From NCBI GenBank assembly GCA_028873695.1, contig JAPPNU010000071.1:62001-126000 (forward strand): 64,000 nt of DNA. The letters run 5' to 3'. This document shows positions 1 to 8,175 of this stretch, one piece after another. The DNA is from Gemmatimonadota bacterium (GTDB lineage: Bacteria > Latescibacterota > UBA2968 > GCA-2709665). Position 1 is the first letter of the stretch; each line of letters opens with the position of its first letter. The notes under the pieces were generated by a model, which did not search any database, was not told where the DNA came from, and saw only the letters and a program-made list of their open reading frames with translations. Both the position numbers and the translations under genes were made by a program.

Positions 1-1
1 C

Positions 2-235
2 GAGGTCGAACACGTGACGGAGAAACGCGGGCTCGGCAGCGGGCTGCGGATCCGGATCGACGAGAAGGCGCCTGGAAAATCCGTATCGCAGGTTCTGGCC
101 GAACTCAAGGAGGGCCGGCCGAGTATTGTGCTGGGGGATTACGGGAACGCGCTCCACGTGTCGGTGCCCACGCTGACGGACGAGGACGTCGCGGTCGTCG
201 CCGAGCGCCTGCGTGAGGTCCTGGGCGCGTCTTGA
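2..235 (+). CDS. C-terminal fragment of a SelA/DgaE-like PLP-dependent enzyme
   Basis: The window opens inside this reading frame, so only about the last 77 residues are visible, ending in a TGA. The pattern L-x-x-G-x-P-S-I-V-L followed by G-x-A-L-H-V-S-V-P-T-L and V-A-E-R-L-R-E-V-L resembles the C-terminal domain of SelA/glucosaminate-phosphate ammonia-lyase type aminotransferase-fold enzymes. The catalytic lysine would lie upstream of the window, so neither substrate nor activity can be judged. The next gene starts about 45 bases downstream on the same strand. Family assignment rests on the tail alone. Confidence 0.5.
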   Translation, partial: EVEHVTEKRGLGSGLRIRIDEKAPGKSVSQVLAELKEGRPSIVLGDYGNALHVSVPTLTDEDVAVVAERLREVLGAS

Positions 236-279
236 GAGAAAACTCGCTTCCTGCGCGAGATGAGGTTGAAAATGTAGCG

Positions 280-1017
280 ATGGATTCCAGACTCCGGCTC
301 ACCGTAATTATCCCCGCCTTCAATGAGGAGGCGTATCTCGCCGCGACTCTGGACTCGATCCGTGCCGCGGCGGAACGGCTGGCCACGGGGTCGAACGCGT
401 GCGTCGAGACGATCGTCGTGGACAACAACAGCGTGGATGGAACCGCCGACATTGCACGTGCCAGTGGGGCGAAGGTTGTTTTCGAGCCGGTGCAAGGCAT
501 CTCCCGCGCGCGCAACACGGGAGCGCGTCACGCCGCCGGGGATGTGTTGGTCTTTATCGACTCGGACGTCTTCGTTCCGCGCGATCTGCTTCAGACGATA
601 CACCATGCGATGGGCGATCCGCAGTGCATCGGAGGCGGCGTGGACATAGACTATCGACCTCAACGTCTCGGCGTGCGGCTCTATCTTGGCGCGTGGCGGC
701 TCTTTGGTCGTGTTACGGGAATCGTTCAAGGGGCCGCGCAATTCTGTCGCAGGAGCATCTTCGAGCAGACAGGCGGCTACGACGAGAGCGTCTGGATGGG
801 CGAGGACGTTGACTTCTACTGGACGCTGAACAGGCTGGCAAGGTCAACGGGCAGGAAAGTCAGTTTGGTCAGAGAACCGCGGGTACAACCTTCCTGCCGG
901 CGATTTGACAAGTGGCCGGTCTGGAAGATCATTGTATGGACTAACCCGCTCTTCATCGCGTTGTTCCGGCGATGGAAACGAGTCTGGACCGGGTGGTACG
1001 TCGATCCCGTGCGGTAG
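280..1017 (+). CDS. Family 2 glycosyltransferase
   Basis: A 245-residue cytoplasmic or membrane-peripheral GT-A fold sugar transferase. The N-terminus TVIIPAFNEE, the nucleotide-binding VDNNSVDGT, the G-I-S-R-A-R-N-T-G segment and the metal-binding D-S-D (about residues 94-96) are all in family order. A later G-E-D-V-D-F-Y-W matches the usual catalytic acid region. I chose the ATG at 280, preceded by a GAGG, rather than an in-frame TTG at 232 that overlaps the previous stop, because the protein begins with the canonical beta strand there. The acceptor is unknown. It sits next to a methyltransferase and a cupin, so a small modification locus is possible. Confidence 0.85.
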   Translation: MDSRLRLTVIIPAFNEEAYLAATLDSIRAAAERLATGSNACVETIVVDNNSVDGTADIARASGAKVVFEPVQGISRARNTGARHAAGDVLVFIDSDVFVPRDLLQTIHHAMGDPQCIGGGVDIDYRPQRLGVRLYLGAWRLFGRVTGIVQGAAQFCRRSIFEQTGGYDESVWMGEDVDFYWTLNRLARSTGRKVSLVREPRVQPSCRRFDKWPVWKIIVWTNPLFIALFRRWKRVWTGWYVDPVR

Positions 1018-1117
1018 CGCGTCGGTACGCGTTGTTTTCGTGCATGACCTGCGTCGCCGCGGCAGTCGTGCAGGTGATATCGGCGCCTATTTTGAGTACG
1101 AAGGTTCATCTTCGGGA

Positions 1118-1897
1118 GTGAGTTTGAATCAAGCCGGAGAGCAGTTCAACCGCCAGGCGGCCAGGTATGCCGTGAGCGAGGCGCACGCATCGGGAGAAAG
1201 CCTACGCATCCTCACGGCCTGGGCGTCCCTCGAACGCTACGCCCTCGGTCTGGATATTGCAACGGGTCCCGGTTTCACGGCATTCGCGGTTGCCGGTTTC
1301 TGCGACACGATCGTGGCATCGGACGTCGCGCCGGGGATGCTGGCCCAGGCCCGAAAAATCGCTGAAGAGCGGGGCATTAAAAACGTACGCTTCGAGACTG
1401 TCGATGCGAGTGATATATCGTACCCGGACGCGTCGATCGACCTGGTCACCTGCAGGACGGCGCCGCACCATTTTCAGAACATCGGCCTGTTTCTATCGGA
1501 AGTCCACCGCGTCTTGAGACCAGGGGGCGTCTTTCTTTTGTGCGATACGACGACGTCGGAAGACCAGGAGGTCGCAGCGTGGCATCATCGGGTCGAAGTG
1601 GAACGGGATCCGACCCATGTGACGGCGCCAACGCCGGCTGCATGGCGAAGGCGCCTGAACGACGTCGGATTCGAAATAACCCATACCGCACACACGCGGG
1701 TGGACATGACGCTTCGGGAGTGGGTCGAGAGGTCCGGGACGCCGGCGGAGGCAGTGGACGGATTGTATCGGGACTTCGCCACCGCGCCGCGGGAGGTCAG
1801 AAACGCGTTCGGGATAAGCTGTTCAGGTGACGATGATTTCGAGTTCCATTGGCCGGTTTTCTGTTGTCGAGCCGTGAAGACAAGACGCCCGCGATAA
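1118..1897 (+). CDS. SAM-dependent class I methyltransferase
   Basis: A protein of about 259 residues with the UbiE/type 11 methyltransferase signature: motif I L-D-I-A-T-G-P-G-F near residue 45, the acidic D after strand 2 in SDVAPGMLAQAR, the D-A-S-D segment, and E-V-H-R-V-L-R-P-G-G-V at motif III. It therefore binds S-adenosylmethionine and methylates an unknown small molecule. The frame is open back to 905, but the upstream translation overlaps the glycosyltransferase and lacks family features. I placed the start at the GTG at 1118 just after GGGA; a TTG at 1124 is an alternative. Confidence 0.8.
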   Translation: MSLNQAGEQFNRQAARYAVSEAHASGESLRILTAWASLERYALGLDIATGPGFTAFAVAGFCDTIVASDVAPGMLAQARKIAEERGIKNVRFETVDASDISYPDASIDLVTCRTAPHHFQNIGLFLSEVHRVLRPGGVFLLCDTTTSEDQEVAAWHHRVEVERDPTHVTAPTPAAWRRRLNDVGFEITHTAHTRVDMTLREWVERSGTPAEAVDGLYRDFATAPREVRNAFGISCSGDDDFEFHWPVFCCRAVKTRRPR

Positions 1898-1954
1898 CGC
1901 GAAACCCGCGAGCAACCAAACCAACAACGTCGTCAATCCCCGGAGAGATGGACT

Positions 1955-2368
1955 ATGCCGTCGCCAACCGCTCGGACATGCAAGCTGATTCGCTCGCAGG
2001 ACGTCTTCACCGGCAAGCAGGCCTTTACGTATCGTAAGGGTGTCACGGCCGAAAACACCGGCTCCCGGGGTCTCAGCATGCACCTGCTGACCATCCCACC
2101 GGGCGAACGCGCCAGGCCCCACCTGCACGAAGGCCACGAGAGCGCCGTCTACGTCATCAGCGGCAAGTCGGGAATGTGGTACGGCGAGAATCTGGAGGAG
2201 CACGTGCGCGTCGACAGCGGCGATTTCGTATACATCCCGCCGGGCGTCCCCCACCTTCCCTACAACGCCAGCGATACCGAACCCTGCATCGCCCTCATCG
2301 CCCGCACCGACCCCAACGAACAGGAAAGCGTGAGGCTTCTGCCGGAGTTGGATGGGATTCACCCGTGA
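1955..2368 (+). CDS. Cupin-domain protein
   Basis: A 137-residue single-domain cupin. Motif 1 is P-G-x-R-x-x-P-H-L-H-E-G-H-E-S-A-V-Y-V-I-S-G (metal ligands His, His and Glu), and motif 2 is G-D-F-V-Y-I-P-P-G-V-P-H-L with the fourth ligand. The full ligand set suggests a functional metal site, but cupins range from isomerases to binding proteins and the substrate cannot be named. A purine-rich GGAGAG lies just upstream of the ATG. The gene follows the methyltransferase by about 57 bases, so co-transcription is plausible. Confidence 0.8.
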   Translation: MPSPTARTCKLIRSQDVFTGKQAFTYRKGVTAENTGSRGLSMHLLTIPPGERARPHLHEGHESAVYVISGKSGMWYGENLEEHVRVDSGDFVYIPPGVPHLPYNASDTEPCIALIARTDPNEQESVRLLPELDGIHP

Positions 2369-2430
2369 GAATGCACTGTGCCGTATCTTCCGGCGTCGGA
2401 CCAGCTTCCGATTCAGTGTTGAAGCGGCAA

Positions 2431-3036
2431 TTACTGCAAATGACGCCGGACATATCCCACGCCGTCGGCGAATTTCGTCAGCAGCAGGCAATCACGTGAA
2501 CTCAGTTCGTGTTCGATATGCGGATGGGCGAAATCCCTGGAATTCCTGGTTATGAAACAGCAGCGCTCCCGGGATTCTGCATTCGGATGGTCGAGAACGG
2601 AAGCATAAACAATCGAATCTTGCGGTGAAAGGTTGAGCTTTTCTTGAAGACTTATCGCGGCGCTTACGACGTTTAATCCTACCGGTATGACTTCAACGGT
2701 CTGCAAAATTCCTTCCAGCGTTTCGTCCAGCCTGCGCTTTTCCTCTTCTCCGCTACGGATCAATATGCCGATGAGTTCGTGGAAACGTTCGGATGCCGCT
2801 TCGTATGGACTTGAACGCGAGAGTTCTCGAATGGCCGTTGTGAGGTCCTCGTGGATCTGTCGTCTTCGCTTCGTGCGGCGCACCCACGTTTCATAAGGCT
2901 CCCCAATGCTGAAGGCAGGCAAAACCATTCTGATCCTACCAACCTCAGCGAGGCGCAAAAGTGCCGAGCACTGGTCATGCTCGGCCTGGAGAAAAGCAAG
3001 TTCAAGAACGAAATTTGACTCCAGATAGACGATCAT
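2431..3036 (-). CDS. PIN-domain putative ribonuclease
   Basis: A 201-residue protein with PIN-like acidic positions: an N-terminal Y-L-E-S-N-F-V-L-E, a central S-P-Q-D-S-I-V-Y-A-S-V and a C-terminal T-R-N-S-R-D-F. The first acidic residue is Glu rather than the usual Asp. PIN domains are Mg-dependent RNases and often toxins. The start codon overlaps the stop of the upstream gene by four bases (3033-3036), so the two are translationally coupled, which fits a toxin-antitoxin or paired-nuclease arrangement. The pair faces away from the surrounding plus-strand genes. Confidence 0.7.
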   Translation of the reverse strand: MIVYLESNFVLELAFLQAEHDQCSALLRLAEVGRIRMVLPAFSIGEPYETWVRRTKRRRQIHEDLTTAIRELSRSSPYEAASERFHELIGILIRSGEEEKRRLDETLEGILQTVEVIPVGLNVVSAAISLQEKLNLSPQDSIVYASVLDHPNAESRERCCFITRNSRDFAHPHIEHELSSRDCLLLTKFADGVGYVRRHLQ

Positions 3037-3485
3037 GTTGTTTCTTCGAGTTCAATCGAACCGTTTGAGATAGCTTCCGACAATCCCGAGTCAAAGAGCC
3101 ACTGGGAATTTCCGTCTACCGAGCCATTACGCGAGTCAATATCAAGCAGATCTCCCAGCCAGGAAATCGTTATCAATTCGAGACCGTACCGGCTTAGAAC
3201 ATCAAGGGATAGTTCTGATTTGAGATATGGTGCGAAAATTTCATTAGCATCAATCTTGTAGTCAGGTTTTGCCAGATTATCTGCCGTAGATGCCGCCGTC
3301 CAAAGATAAAGGTAGTCGGGGAGGACAAGGAGGAAGTATGGAACCGGCGGCAAGAATGCATGGGCCAGCAGATTTCGCCGCATAAGCGTGGCCCACTCCG
3401 CAGAAGAGCCAGGTACCTTCTTGATTTCAACAACGAGTTGGAGGCTCCCATCCGCGCCGGACACCGCTATATCGACATTTTTCAT
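3033..3485 (-). CDS. Unknown protein with REase-like core, partner of the PIN protein
   Basis: I do not recognise a named family for this 150-residue protein. The first 25 residues contain D-I-A-V-S-G-A-D-G followed by V-V-E-I-K-K, a D...E-x-K arrangement like the catalytic core of PD-(D/E)XK nucleases. The middle, F-L-P-P-V-P-Y-F-L-L-V-L-P-D-Y-L-Y-L-W, resembles the strand after it in that fold. It precedes the PIN gene with a four-base overlap. It could be an antitoxin, an inactive nuclease-fold binding protein, or an active nuclease. Confidence 0.55.
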   Translation of the reverse strand: MKNVDIAVSGADGSLQLVVEIKKVPGSSAEWATLMRRNLLAHAFLPPVPYFLLVLPDYLYLWTAASTADNLAKPDYKIDANEIFAPYLKSELSLDVLSRYGLELITISWLGDLLDIDSRNGSVDGNSQWLFDSGLSEAISNGSIELEETT

Positions 3486-3825
3486 TGTCAGGACCTTGAC
3501 TCAATGACTGGTGGTAACTCCTCGCGGCATGCACCAATGAATTATTGAATCAGCGACGCCAGTTCGTCTGTCTATCGCTTACGTCTTGATAATACCCACG
3601 CTCTCCAACCGTGTCAAGGTATTGACGCGAGAAAAACTGCCACATGCTGCCTCCCGATCCTTCCCCGCGTTCTCGAGAGATTCGGATAACAACTCAACTG
3701 CCCGTGATTTTCTTCGGCGGGCAGACTCCCCTGCATGCGGTACGTAACGTCGATTGAATTAAGATCGCGATCGGACGACAAGAGTGGGAATAATCGAGGC
3801 GCGGAAAGCGGGGATTCTCGGGACT
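3486..3825. other. Intergenic gap with one hairpin
   Basis: Between the PIN pair (start at 3485, minus strand) and the end of the DUF2723 gene (3826). No convincing gene is seen. The promoter for the PIN pair should lie at the left end of this gap on the minus strand. The only clear structure is the inverted repeat at 3698-3724. Confidence 0.5.
3698..3724 (-). terminator. Probable terminator of the gtrA-like/DUF2723 pair
   Basis: CTGCCCG at 3698-3704 and CGGGCAG at 3718-3724 form a seven-base-pair stem with a 13-base loop. On the minus strand the stem is followed by TTGAGTTGTT, a weak T-rich tail, about 100 bases after the DUF2723 stop. Confidence 0.45.
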
Positions 3826-5874
3826 CTATCGAAGCGGTTGATTGACCCGTTTGAAGTCAATCCCGTATCGATCGAGGGCCTTGAGCGCCTTGTTCCGCGG
3901 ATGAGGATATACGTCGCGTGACTTTCTGAAGGACACGACGGCGGCGTTCGTCCGGCCCTGATTCTGAAACAGCCTTCCCTTCTGATAGTACAGCTCGGCA
4001 AGCGTCTTCTTCTTCAACGCTTCATGCCTGAGCGTCTCCGCCCTGGTCAACCACTTTCCAACCTGCTCCCAGTTCGAGCTGTTGCCGTTGTCCAGTACGA
4101 CCGAGGCCATACCCAGAAGGCTCGCATAGCTGCCGTGTGCGAGCCTGAACGGTTCCTGCAATTGCTCGAATACCGGGTCCCCCGTAAAATACGCCAATCC
4201 CAGATACCGCCCGTAGTGGAACAGCATTTCGTTCCGGCGGACCCGCTCCCAGCGGTCGGTGGGTTTCCGGTTGATGAGCTGAACGAAGAATGCTTCGCCG
4301 CGAGGATGGCGCTTCAGCTTGATCGTCCCCGGGATCCCGCTCCTCACTGCTTCCATCAGGAAGCCGTAGATGCGTAACTCACGGTTGGGATAGAAATCGA
4401 CGTCCAGGGGCAAGAAGATCGCCCGTTCGTTCGAATCGATAAACCGTTCGAGGACCGCATCCCGCTTCTCTGTCGACATGAACGGGTTGAACAGGCGTTC
4501 GCCGTATACAAGACCCTGCAGATTGTACAATGTGACATCCGGACGGCGGTTTTCGACGTATCGATAATAGCCGATCGGCCCGGTTGTATCTCCGAAGACG
4601 AACAGGACAGCGTCATCCGGCAGGAGGTCCATCTGCATTTCAGCGTGCTGCTCGGCGAAGTCGTTGTCCGCTCTGTCGTTTGGCTTCCAGTGGGATTGTA
4701 CCGACCACCAGACCAGGCAGGCCCCGGCGAGTATAGCCGCAGAGATCCCAACCTTCGGACCGTACGGCGTTTTGTCTGTGAATCTCTTCTTCAGCCAGTG
4801 GGAGACACACTGTAGTCCGATGCCCAGCCACAACGCCAGAAGACCGTAACACAATATCGAATACGGGCGGAAGACCGCGACCTGGAAATAGTCAAAATCG
4901 AAGCGCAGCAGGACGATCAGCACAATGCTGTTTGTAAGGAAAACCAGCAATCCCGATACCGCAATATCGGTTTGGCGCCTTCGAAACAGGAGCATCAGGC
5001 CGAGCGCCGAAAGCGCGAATCCCGGGAGCGTCAATTGCCAAAGGAATTCGTTTCCGAGCCACTGCATGAACATGAATCGGTCATTCCATCCGGCGCTTGG
5101 GCTGGTGTCGACTTCGATATACCCCTGCCGGCTGAAGTAGAACCAGAACGCCTTCAGGGAATCGATCGAACCGTAGAAATTGATCAGAATGTCCTGGTGA
5201 GACCGCCAGACCATCCAGGCGTACGGCAAAACCGCGCCGCACGCGAGAACGGCGAGGAGCAGCGGGAGCTTTCGGTATAGCTTCCGCCGAACGGAAATGG
5301 CCGGCAACGCGAGTCCCGGCGCTGACAGTACCGTGAGCGGCACGTGATTGGCCAGGCTCAATCCGCAGGCTGCGGCGGCGGCGATCCAGATGCCGGGGCG
5401 GTGAGGGTGGCGGACGCCACACAGCACCAGCGCGTAGATGCCGAAGAAAAACAGCGCATTGAGCGTGTAGACTTCGGTGACGATGGCCTGAGACCAGAAA
5501 TGCTCCGATACGGCAAACAGCAGGGAGGCTGTCAGGGCGGGAATGGACGAGGCGCCGATCAGCCGGCCGCAGACGTAGACGCATCCGCACGCGAGGGCGC
5601 CCAGCGTCGCGCTGGACAGATGGCCGAGGAAGGCGACGCTGCCAAAGGGTAACAGCGTGAAGAGGTGAACGATCAGCGTATAGAGCGGATATCCGGGCGG
5701 ATGGGCGACGCCCAGGTGCGCGCCGGCCATCAGGAACAACCCGTCGTCTTCCAACACGACGGTGCGAGGCATCGTCAGCACGTAGAGGACCAGCGGCGCC
5801 AGGATAGAGGCAACGAGAGCCGTGCCGTCGCGGAACGGCTCAATCGATACGCGCCTGGTGTGCGCCCGCGTCAT
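3826..5874 (-). CDS. DUF2723 polytopic membrane protein with C-terminal TPR-like region
   Basis: A 682-residue membrane protein. The N-terminal 160 residues match the DUF2723 family (P-R-T-V-V-L-E-D-D-G-L-F-L-M-A-G-A, then H-P-P-G-Y-P-L-Y), which is related to lipid-linked-sugar GT-C glycosyltransferases such as the PMT group. Around ten hydrophobic segments fill residues 20-400. A soluble C-terminal part follows and ends in TPR-like helices (A-L-K-K-K-T-L-A-E-L-Y-Y-Q-K-G-R-L-F-Q-N-Q-G-R-T). It presumably transfers a sugar on the outer face of the inner membrane. The start overlaps the GtrA-like stop by four bases, so the two are coupled. Confidence 0.8.
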   Translation of the reverse strand: MTRAHTRRVSIEPFRDGTALVASILAPLVLYVLTMPRTVVLEDDGLFLMAGAHLGVAHPPGYPLYTLIVHLFTLLPFGSVAFLGHLSSATLGALACGCVYVCGRLIGASSIPALTASLLFAVSEHFWSQAIVTEVYTLNALFFFGIYALVLCGVRHPHRPGIWIAAAAACGLSLANHVPLTVLSAPGLALPAISVRRKLYRKLPLLLAVLACGAVLPYAWMVWRSHQDILINFYGSIDSLKAFWFYFSRQGYIEVDTSPSAGWNDRFMFMQWLGNEFLWQLTLPGFALSALGLMLLFRRRQTDIAVSGLLVFLTNSIVLIVLLRFDFDYFQVAVFRPYSILCYGLLALWLGIGLQCVSHWLKKRFTDKTPYGPKVGISAAILAGACLVWWSVQSHWKPNDRADNDFAEQHAEMQMDLLPDDAVLFVFGDTTGPIGYYRYVENRRPDVTLYNLQGLVYGERLFNPFMSTEKRDAVLERFIDSNERAIFLPLDVDFYPNRELRIYGFLMEAVRSGIPGTIKLKRHPRGEAFFVQLINRKPTDRWERVRRNEMLFHYGRYLGLAYFTGDPVFEQLQEPFRLAHGSYASLLGMASVVLDNGNSSNWEQVGKWLTRAETLRHEALKKKTLAELYYQKGRLFQNQGRTNAAVVSFRKSRDVYPHPRNKALKALDRYGIDFKRVNQPLR

Positions 5875-6290
5875 CCGGTACCGTCCTGGACGTCATCCGC
5901 AGCCCCGGGAGGCGCTTCGCGAAACGTCCAGAGAGAATTGACGGAATAGTTCAGCACACCGGCCGGGGCAATCGCGCATCCCTGCAGGATCACCAGCGGC
6001 ACATCCCGGAAAAGTACGGATAGCAGGACGAACGTGCCGTAGCTCAGAAACAGCGTCGCGAGCGAAACAAGATGATACTTCAGCCCCCGAACCCGCCTCT
6101 TTCCGGACAGTTCGCGACTGCCAAAGGTCCAGTAGTTGTTGAGCAGAAAATTGGAGATGATCGACAGTTCGATCGCAATCGGCGATGCCAGCAGCGCATG
6201 CACGCCGGACGTGAGCATCAGTTGAAACGAACCGAGATTCACAACCACGCCGCCAAGGCCCGTGAGCGCGAATTTTCCGAATAGACGCAT
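5871..6290 (-). CDS. GtrA-family membrane protein
   Basis: A 139-residue protein with four hydrophobic segments and the GtrA hallmarks: K-F-A-L-T-G-L-G-G-V-V-V-N near the start, N-F-L-L-N-N-Y-W-T-F in the middle and N-Y-S-V-N-S-L-W-T-F near the end. GtrA proteins are thought to help move undecaprenyl- or polyprenyl-linked sugars across the inner membrane. Coupling to the DUF2723 gene (ATGA overlap at 5871-5874) fits a flippase feeding a periplasm-facing GT-C type transferase. Confidence 0.85.
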   Translation of the reverse strand: MRLFGKFALTGLGGVVVNLGSFQLMLTSGVHALLASPIAIELSIISNFLLNNYWTFGSRELSGKRRVRGLKYHLVSLATLFLSYGTFVLLSVLFRDVPLVILQGCAIAPAGVLNYSVNSLWTFREAPPGAADDVQDGTG

Positions 6291-6566
6291 GGATTTCGAT
6301 CAGCGGCGGGTGGAAGGTCGATGCGGTCCGGGATGTGCCCGAGATCCCTGGCGTCCCAAAAGACCTATAGGGCGTGCCTTTCCCTGCCTGCACAGCGGCG
6401 GCGCTCTCCAAGTTTAACGATATCTACGCACCTCGGCAACAGGAACGGGACGACGCCCGCGGCATATTTTACCCCGCGGGGTTTCACGTTGACATCGCAG
6501 ACATCTGACGAACGCCCGTCGAACCCACGCCGAAAACGCACATTCGACCGTTTCTATCAATACCTA

Positions 6567-6597
6567 CATCGGTGGCTTTTATCACCGGTGTTTTTTT
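6567..6597 (+). terminator. Orphan intrinsic terminator
   Basis: Arms CATCGGTG (6567-6574) and CACCGGTG (6583-6590) pair with one G-U wobble around an eight-base loop and are followed by seven T residues. It points along the plus strand, yet no plus-strand gene lies between it and the divergent gtrA-like start at 6290. It may end a short RNA made from 6.3-6.57 kb, or insulate the sigma-54 promoter downstream. Confidence 0.65.
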
Positions 6598-6778
6598 GTG
6601 CGATGACGATTCTTCTCCCGTCCGGTTCGGAGGGGTGCAGAATGCAACATGGTTTCATCCGGGTGACGCAAAATGGAACACATTGTTCAGGAACAGGACG
6701 TCGACAAACGGCCTGCAGGGAGGCTGCCGACTTTTTCTCTTTTGCACTCCAGACAGTTACGTCCCGGGGTATCGCGAG

Positions 6779-6793
6779 TGGCACAATCCTTGC
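6779..6793 (+). promoter_or_regulatory. Sigma-54 (RpoN) type promoter
   Basis: TGGCAC-AATCC-TTGC matches the consensus TGGCAC-N5-TTGC exactly, with ten bases between the -24 GG and the -12 GC. Transcription would begin near 6805 and run into the precursor genes at 7022. Sigma-54 promoters need an AAA+ activator, and none is encoded in this window. Confidence 0.65.
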
Positions 6794-7021
6794 GAGTCCA
6801 ATGCGTCGACGGAGGCACGTTACCCGCAGGTGACGCATGGGTTGATGCCTCCGATGTTTCGCATCAAGAGCAGCGCCAAAGGGGGTGTGCCAAGACCGCG
6901 TAATGGCACACATAACCCTTTGTAAATCAAGATATTTCGGCGACACACATAGGCACACGGTTTGTGAGGAAACGGCATTGATCGGTTGTCGCCGGGATGT
7001 CTACGAAAGGAGGTGACAGAC

Positions 7022-7225
7022 ATGAACAGACGCATTGCATCAAGCCCGGCAGACTCTTCCGGAATTCCGTCTCGGTTGCCCATCCAGACGGAGGACTTGA
7101 CCGAGGTACAGATCGCGCAAATCTTCGGGGGAGCCATCCGTTGGCGGCGAATCTTAAGGGATTTATTCGGCATAGATTTGGGCACGAATCCGGTGGAAGA
7201 GAACACGGCCGCTCCATTGATGTAG
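7022..7225 (+). CDS. Double-glycine leader precursor peptide 1
   Basis: A 67-residue peptide that I propose is a bacteriocin-like or signalling precursor. Residues 1-37 form a leader ending in Q-I-F-G-G; within it, L-P at 19-20, L at 26 and the terminal Gly-Gly align exactly with peptides 2 and 3. The predicted 30-residue core begins A-I-R-W-R-R-I-L-R-D-L-F and is basic and amphipathic, with no Cys, so no disulfide or lanthionine is expected. The ribosome binding site AAAGGAGGTGA (7006-7016) is a perfect anti-16S match five bases before the ATG, suggesting strong expression. The likely processing and export protein is the C39 ABC transporter at 13475. No family match can be claimed from sequence reading alone. 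Confidence 0.75.
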   Translation: MNRRIASSPADSSGIPSRLPIQTEDLTEVQIAQIFGGAIRWRRILRDLFGIDLGTNPVEENTAAPLM

Positions 7226-7308
7226 AAGTCAAGAGGAACGACAAGCAGTTATGGCGACAGGAAAACCCAATTGTTCATCAAAATGCAGAAAAGAAAGGAC
7301 GTGACGAA

Positions 7309-7512
7309 ATGACGGACCAGATCCTTGCAACATCAGCATCGGCGTCTGTGGCCTGCGCTCAACTCCCTGGACGGGAAAACGTGTTGGGGGGCCATGAAAT
7401 GACAAACACACTGGGAGGTCTCTTGTTACCCCCAGGACCCAGCTTCATGATCCGGTTTATCTCCAAAAAAATCGCTGAGGCTATTGTCGAGTACTTCGAC
7501 GACGGAAGCTGA
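7309..7512 (+). CDS. Double-glycine leader precursor peptide 2
   Basis: Also 67 residues, with Gly-Gly at 36-37 and a predicted 30-residue core, the same geometry as peptide 1. The leader carries L-P at 19-20, E-N-V-L at 23-26 and N-T-L-G-G at the end. The core starts L-L-L-P-P-G-P and continues with an amphipathic stretch containing I-S-K-K-I-A-E-A-I-V-E-Y-F. The frame is open further upstream to 6997, but the ATG at 7309 has AAAGGAC before it and gives the leader length shared with peptide 1. The lone Cys is in the leader. Peptides 1 and 2 could be the two halves of a class IIb-like two-peptide system. Confidence 0.7.
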   Translation: MTDQILATSASASVACAQLPGRENVLGGHEMTNTLGGLLLPPGPSFMIRFISKKIAEAIVEYFDDGS

Positions 7513-7875
7513 TAGCGGGTACGCCTGGATACAAAGCCATATTGAATGGCGTATCTCACGTGTCTACAATTCAATACGTGGCCGAAGGCCCACAGATTTC
7601 GCGAGTCGGAACCTTCCCATGCCTCGCCGAAATTATCGGCAAAGGAAACGAAACGACGGCAAGAGAGATTTCGTCTGTGGCGAAATGATCATCAGTAGAG
7701 AGTTTCCAAATTGCCCGAAAGCCATGTGGACACGAGCGCAAACTGATACGCTTCGTAAGGTTCAGCCACGGAGTACAAAGCCCAGGACAGTTGGGGATCT
7801 GAACTGTTCTAGCGAATCGAGTCATGCATTCTCGCCAATAGACTGAACATTCAAACCGATCTCATGGAGGACACC
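7513..7875. other. 363-base gap between precursor genes 2 and 3
   Basis: I see no gene, leader motif or strong hairpin here. A 120-residue open frame on the plus strand lacks a ribosome binding site and has no recognisable content. The gap may hold a separate promoter for peptide 3, but no consensus is obvious. Confidence 0.4.
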
Positions 7876-8175
7876 ATGGATGCCGCGTTGACTAATCCAG
7901 TTGCGATGGACGGAAGTCTCACCTTCCCGAACTGTTCGGTATTGCCGACGCCACAAGAAATACTGTCTGAACAGTTTATGACTGATATATGTGGCGGGCT
8001 ACATCCGGTTGTTCTGGGAATAATCGTCGGAATTGCTGTAAACCTCGTTACAAATCCTCAAGGGGCACCCGAAACCGTCAATTGGTATGTGGAGCAGGGC
8101 GAAGCGGCGGTAAACTTCGTTGCCGGCGGCTGGATGTCCGGGATGGCCGACGGACTGTCGAATATCGGAGGTTGA
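7876..8175 (+). CDS. Double-glycine leader precursor peptide 3
   Basis: A 99-residue precursor from the ATG at 7876, which has GGAGG six bases upstream; an in-frame ATG at 7864 has no such site. The leader runs to Gly-Gly at 40-41 (T-D-I-C-G-G). Measured back from the cut site, its L-P at 23-24 and L at 30 fall at the same distances as in peptides 1 and 2. The predicted 58-residue core opens with the hydrophobic L-H-P-V-V-L-G-I-I-V-G-I-A-V and ends in a glycine-rich segment with G-x-x-x-G spacing (G-G-W-M-S-G-M). This resembles pore-forming class II bacteriocins. It precedes the first DUF3267 gene. Confidence 0.7.
   Translation: MDAALTNPVAMDGSLTFPNCSVLPTPQEILSEQFMTDICGGLHPVVLGIIVGIAVNLVTNPQGAPETVNWYVEQGEAAVNFVAGGWMSGMADGLSNIGG

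Larger units (their letters stand above)
6291..7021. other. 731-base regulatory gap ahead of the precursor genes
   Basis: No credible gene is seen; the open frames here are arginine-rich and have no ribosome binding sites. It holds a hairpin at 6456-6480, a well-formed intrinsic terminator at 6567-6597, and a sigma-54 type promoter at 6779-6793. The minus-strand promoter of the GtrA gene must be at its left end. A nine-base direct repeat GGTGACGCA is present near 6661 and 6829. Confidence 0.6.

Noticed and set aside
7022-8175. Lanthipeptide or sactipeptide cluster
   Set aside because: The predicted cores have no Cys, and no LanM/LanB/LanC or radical SAM gene is in the window.
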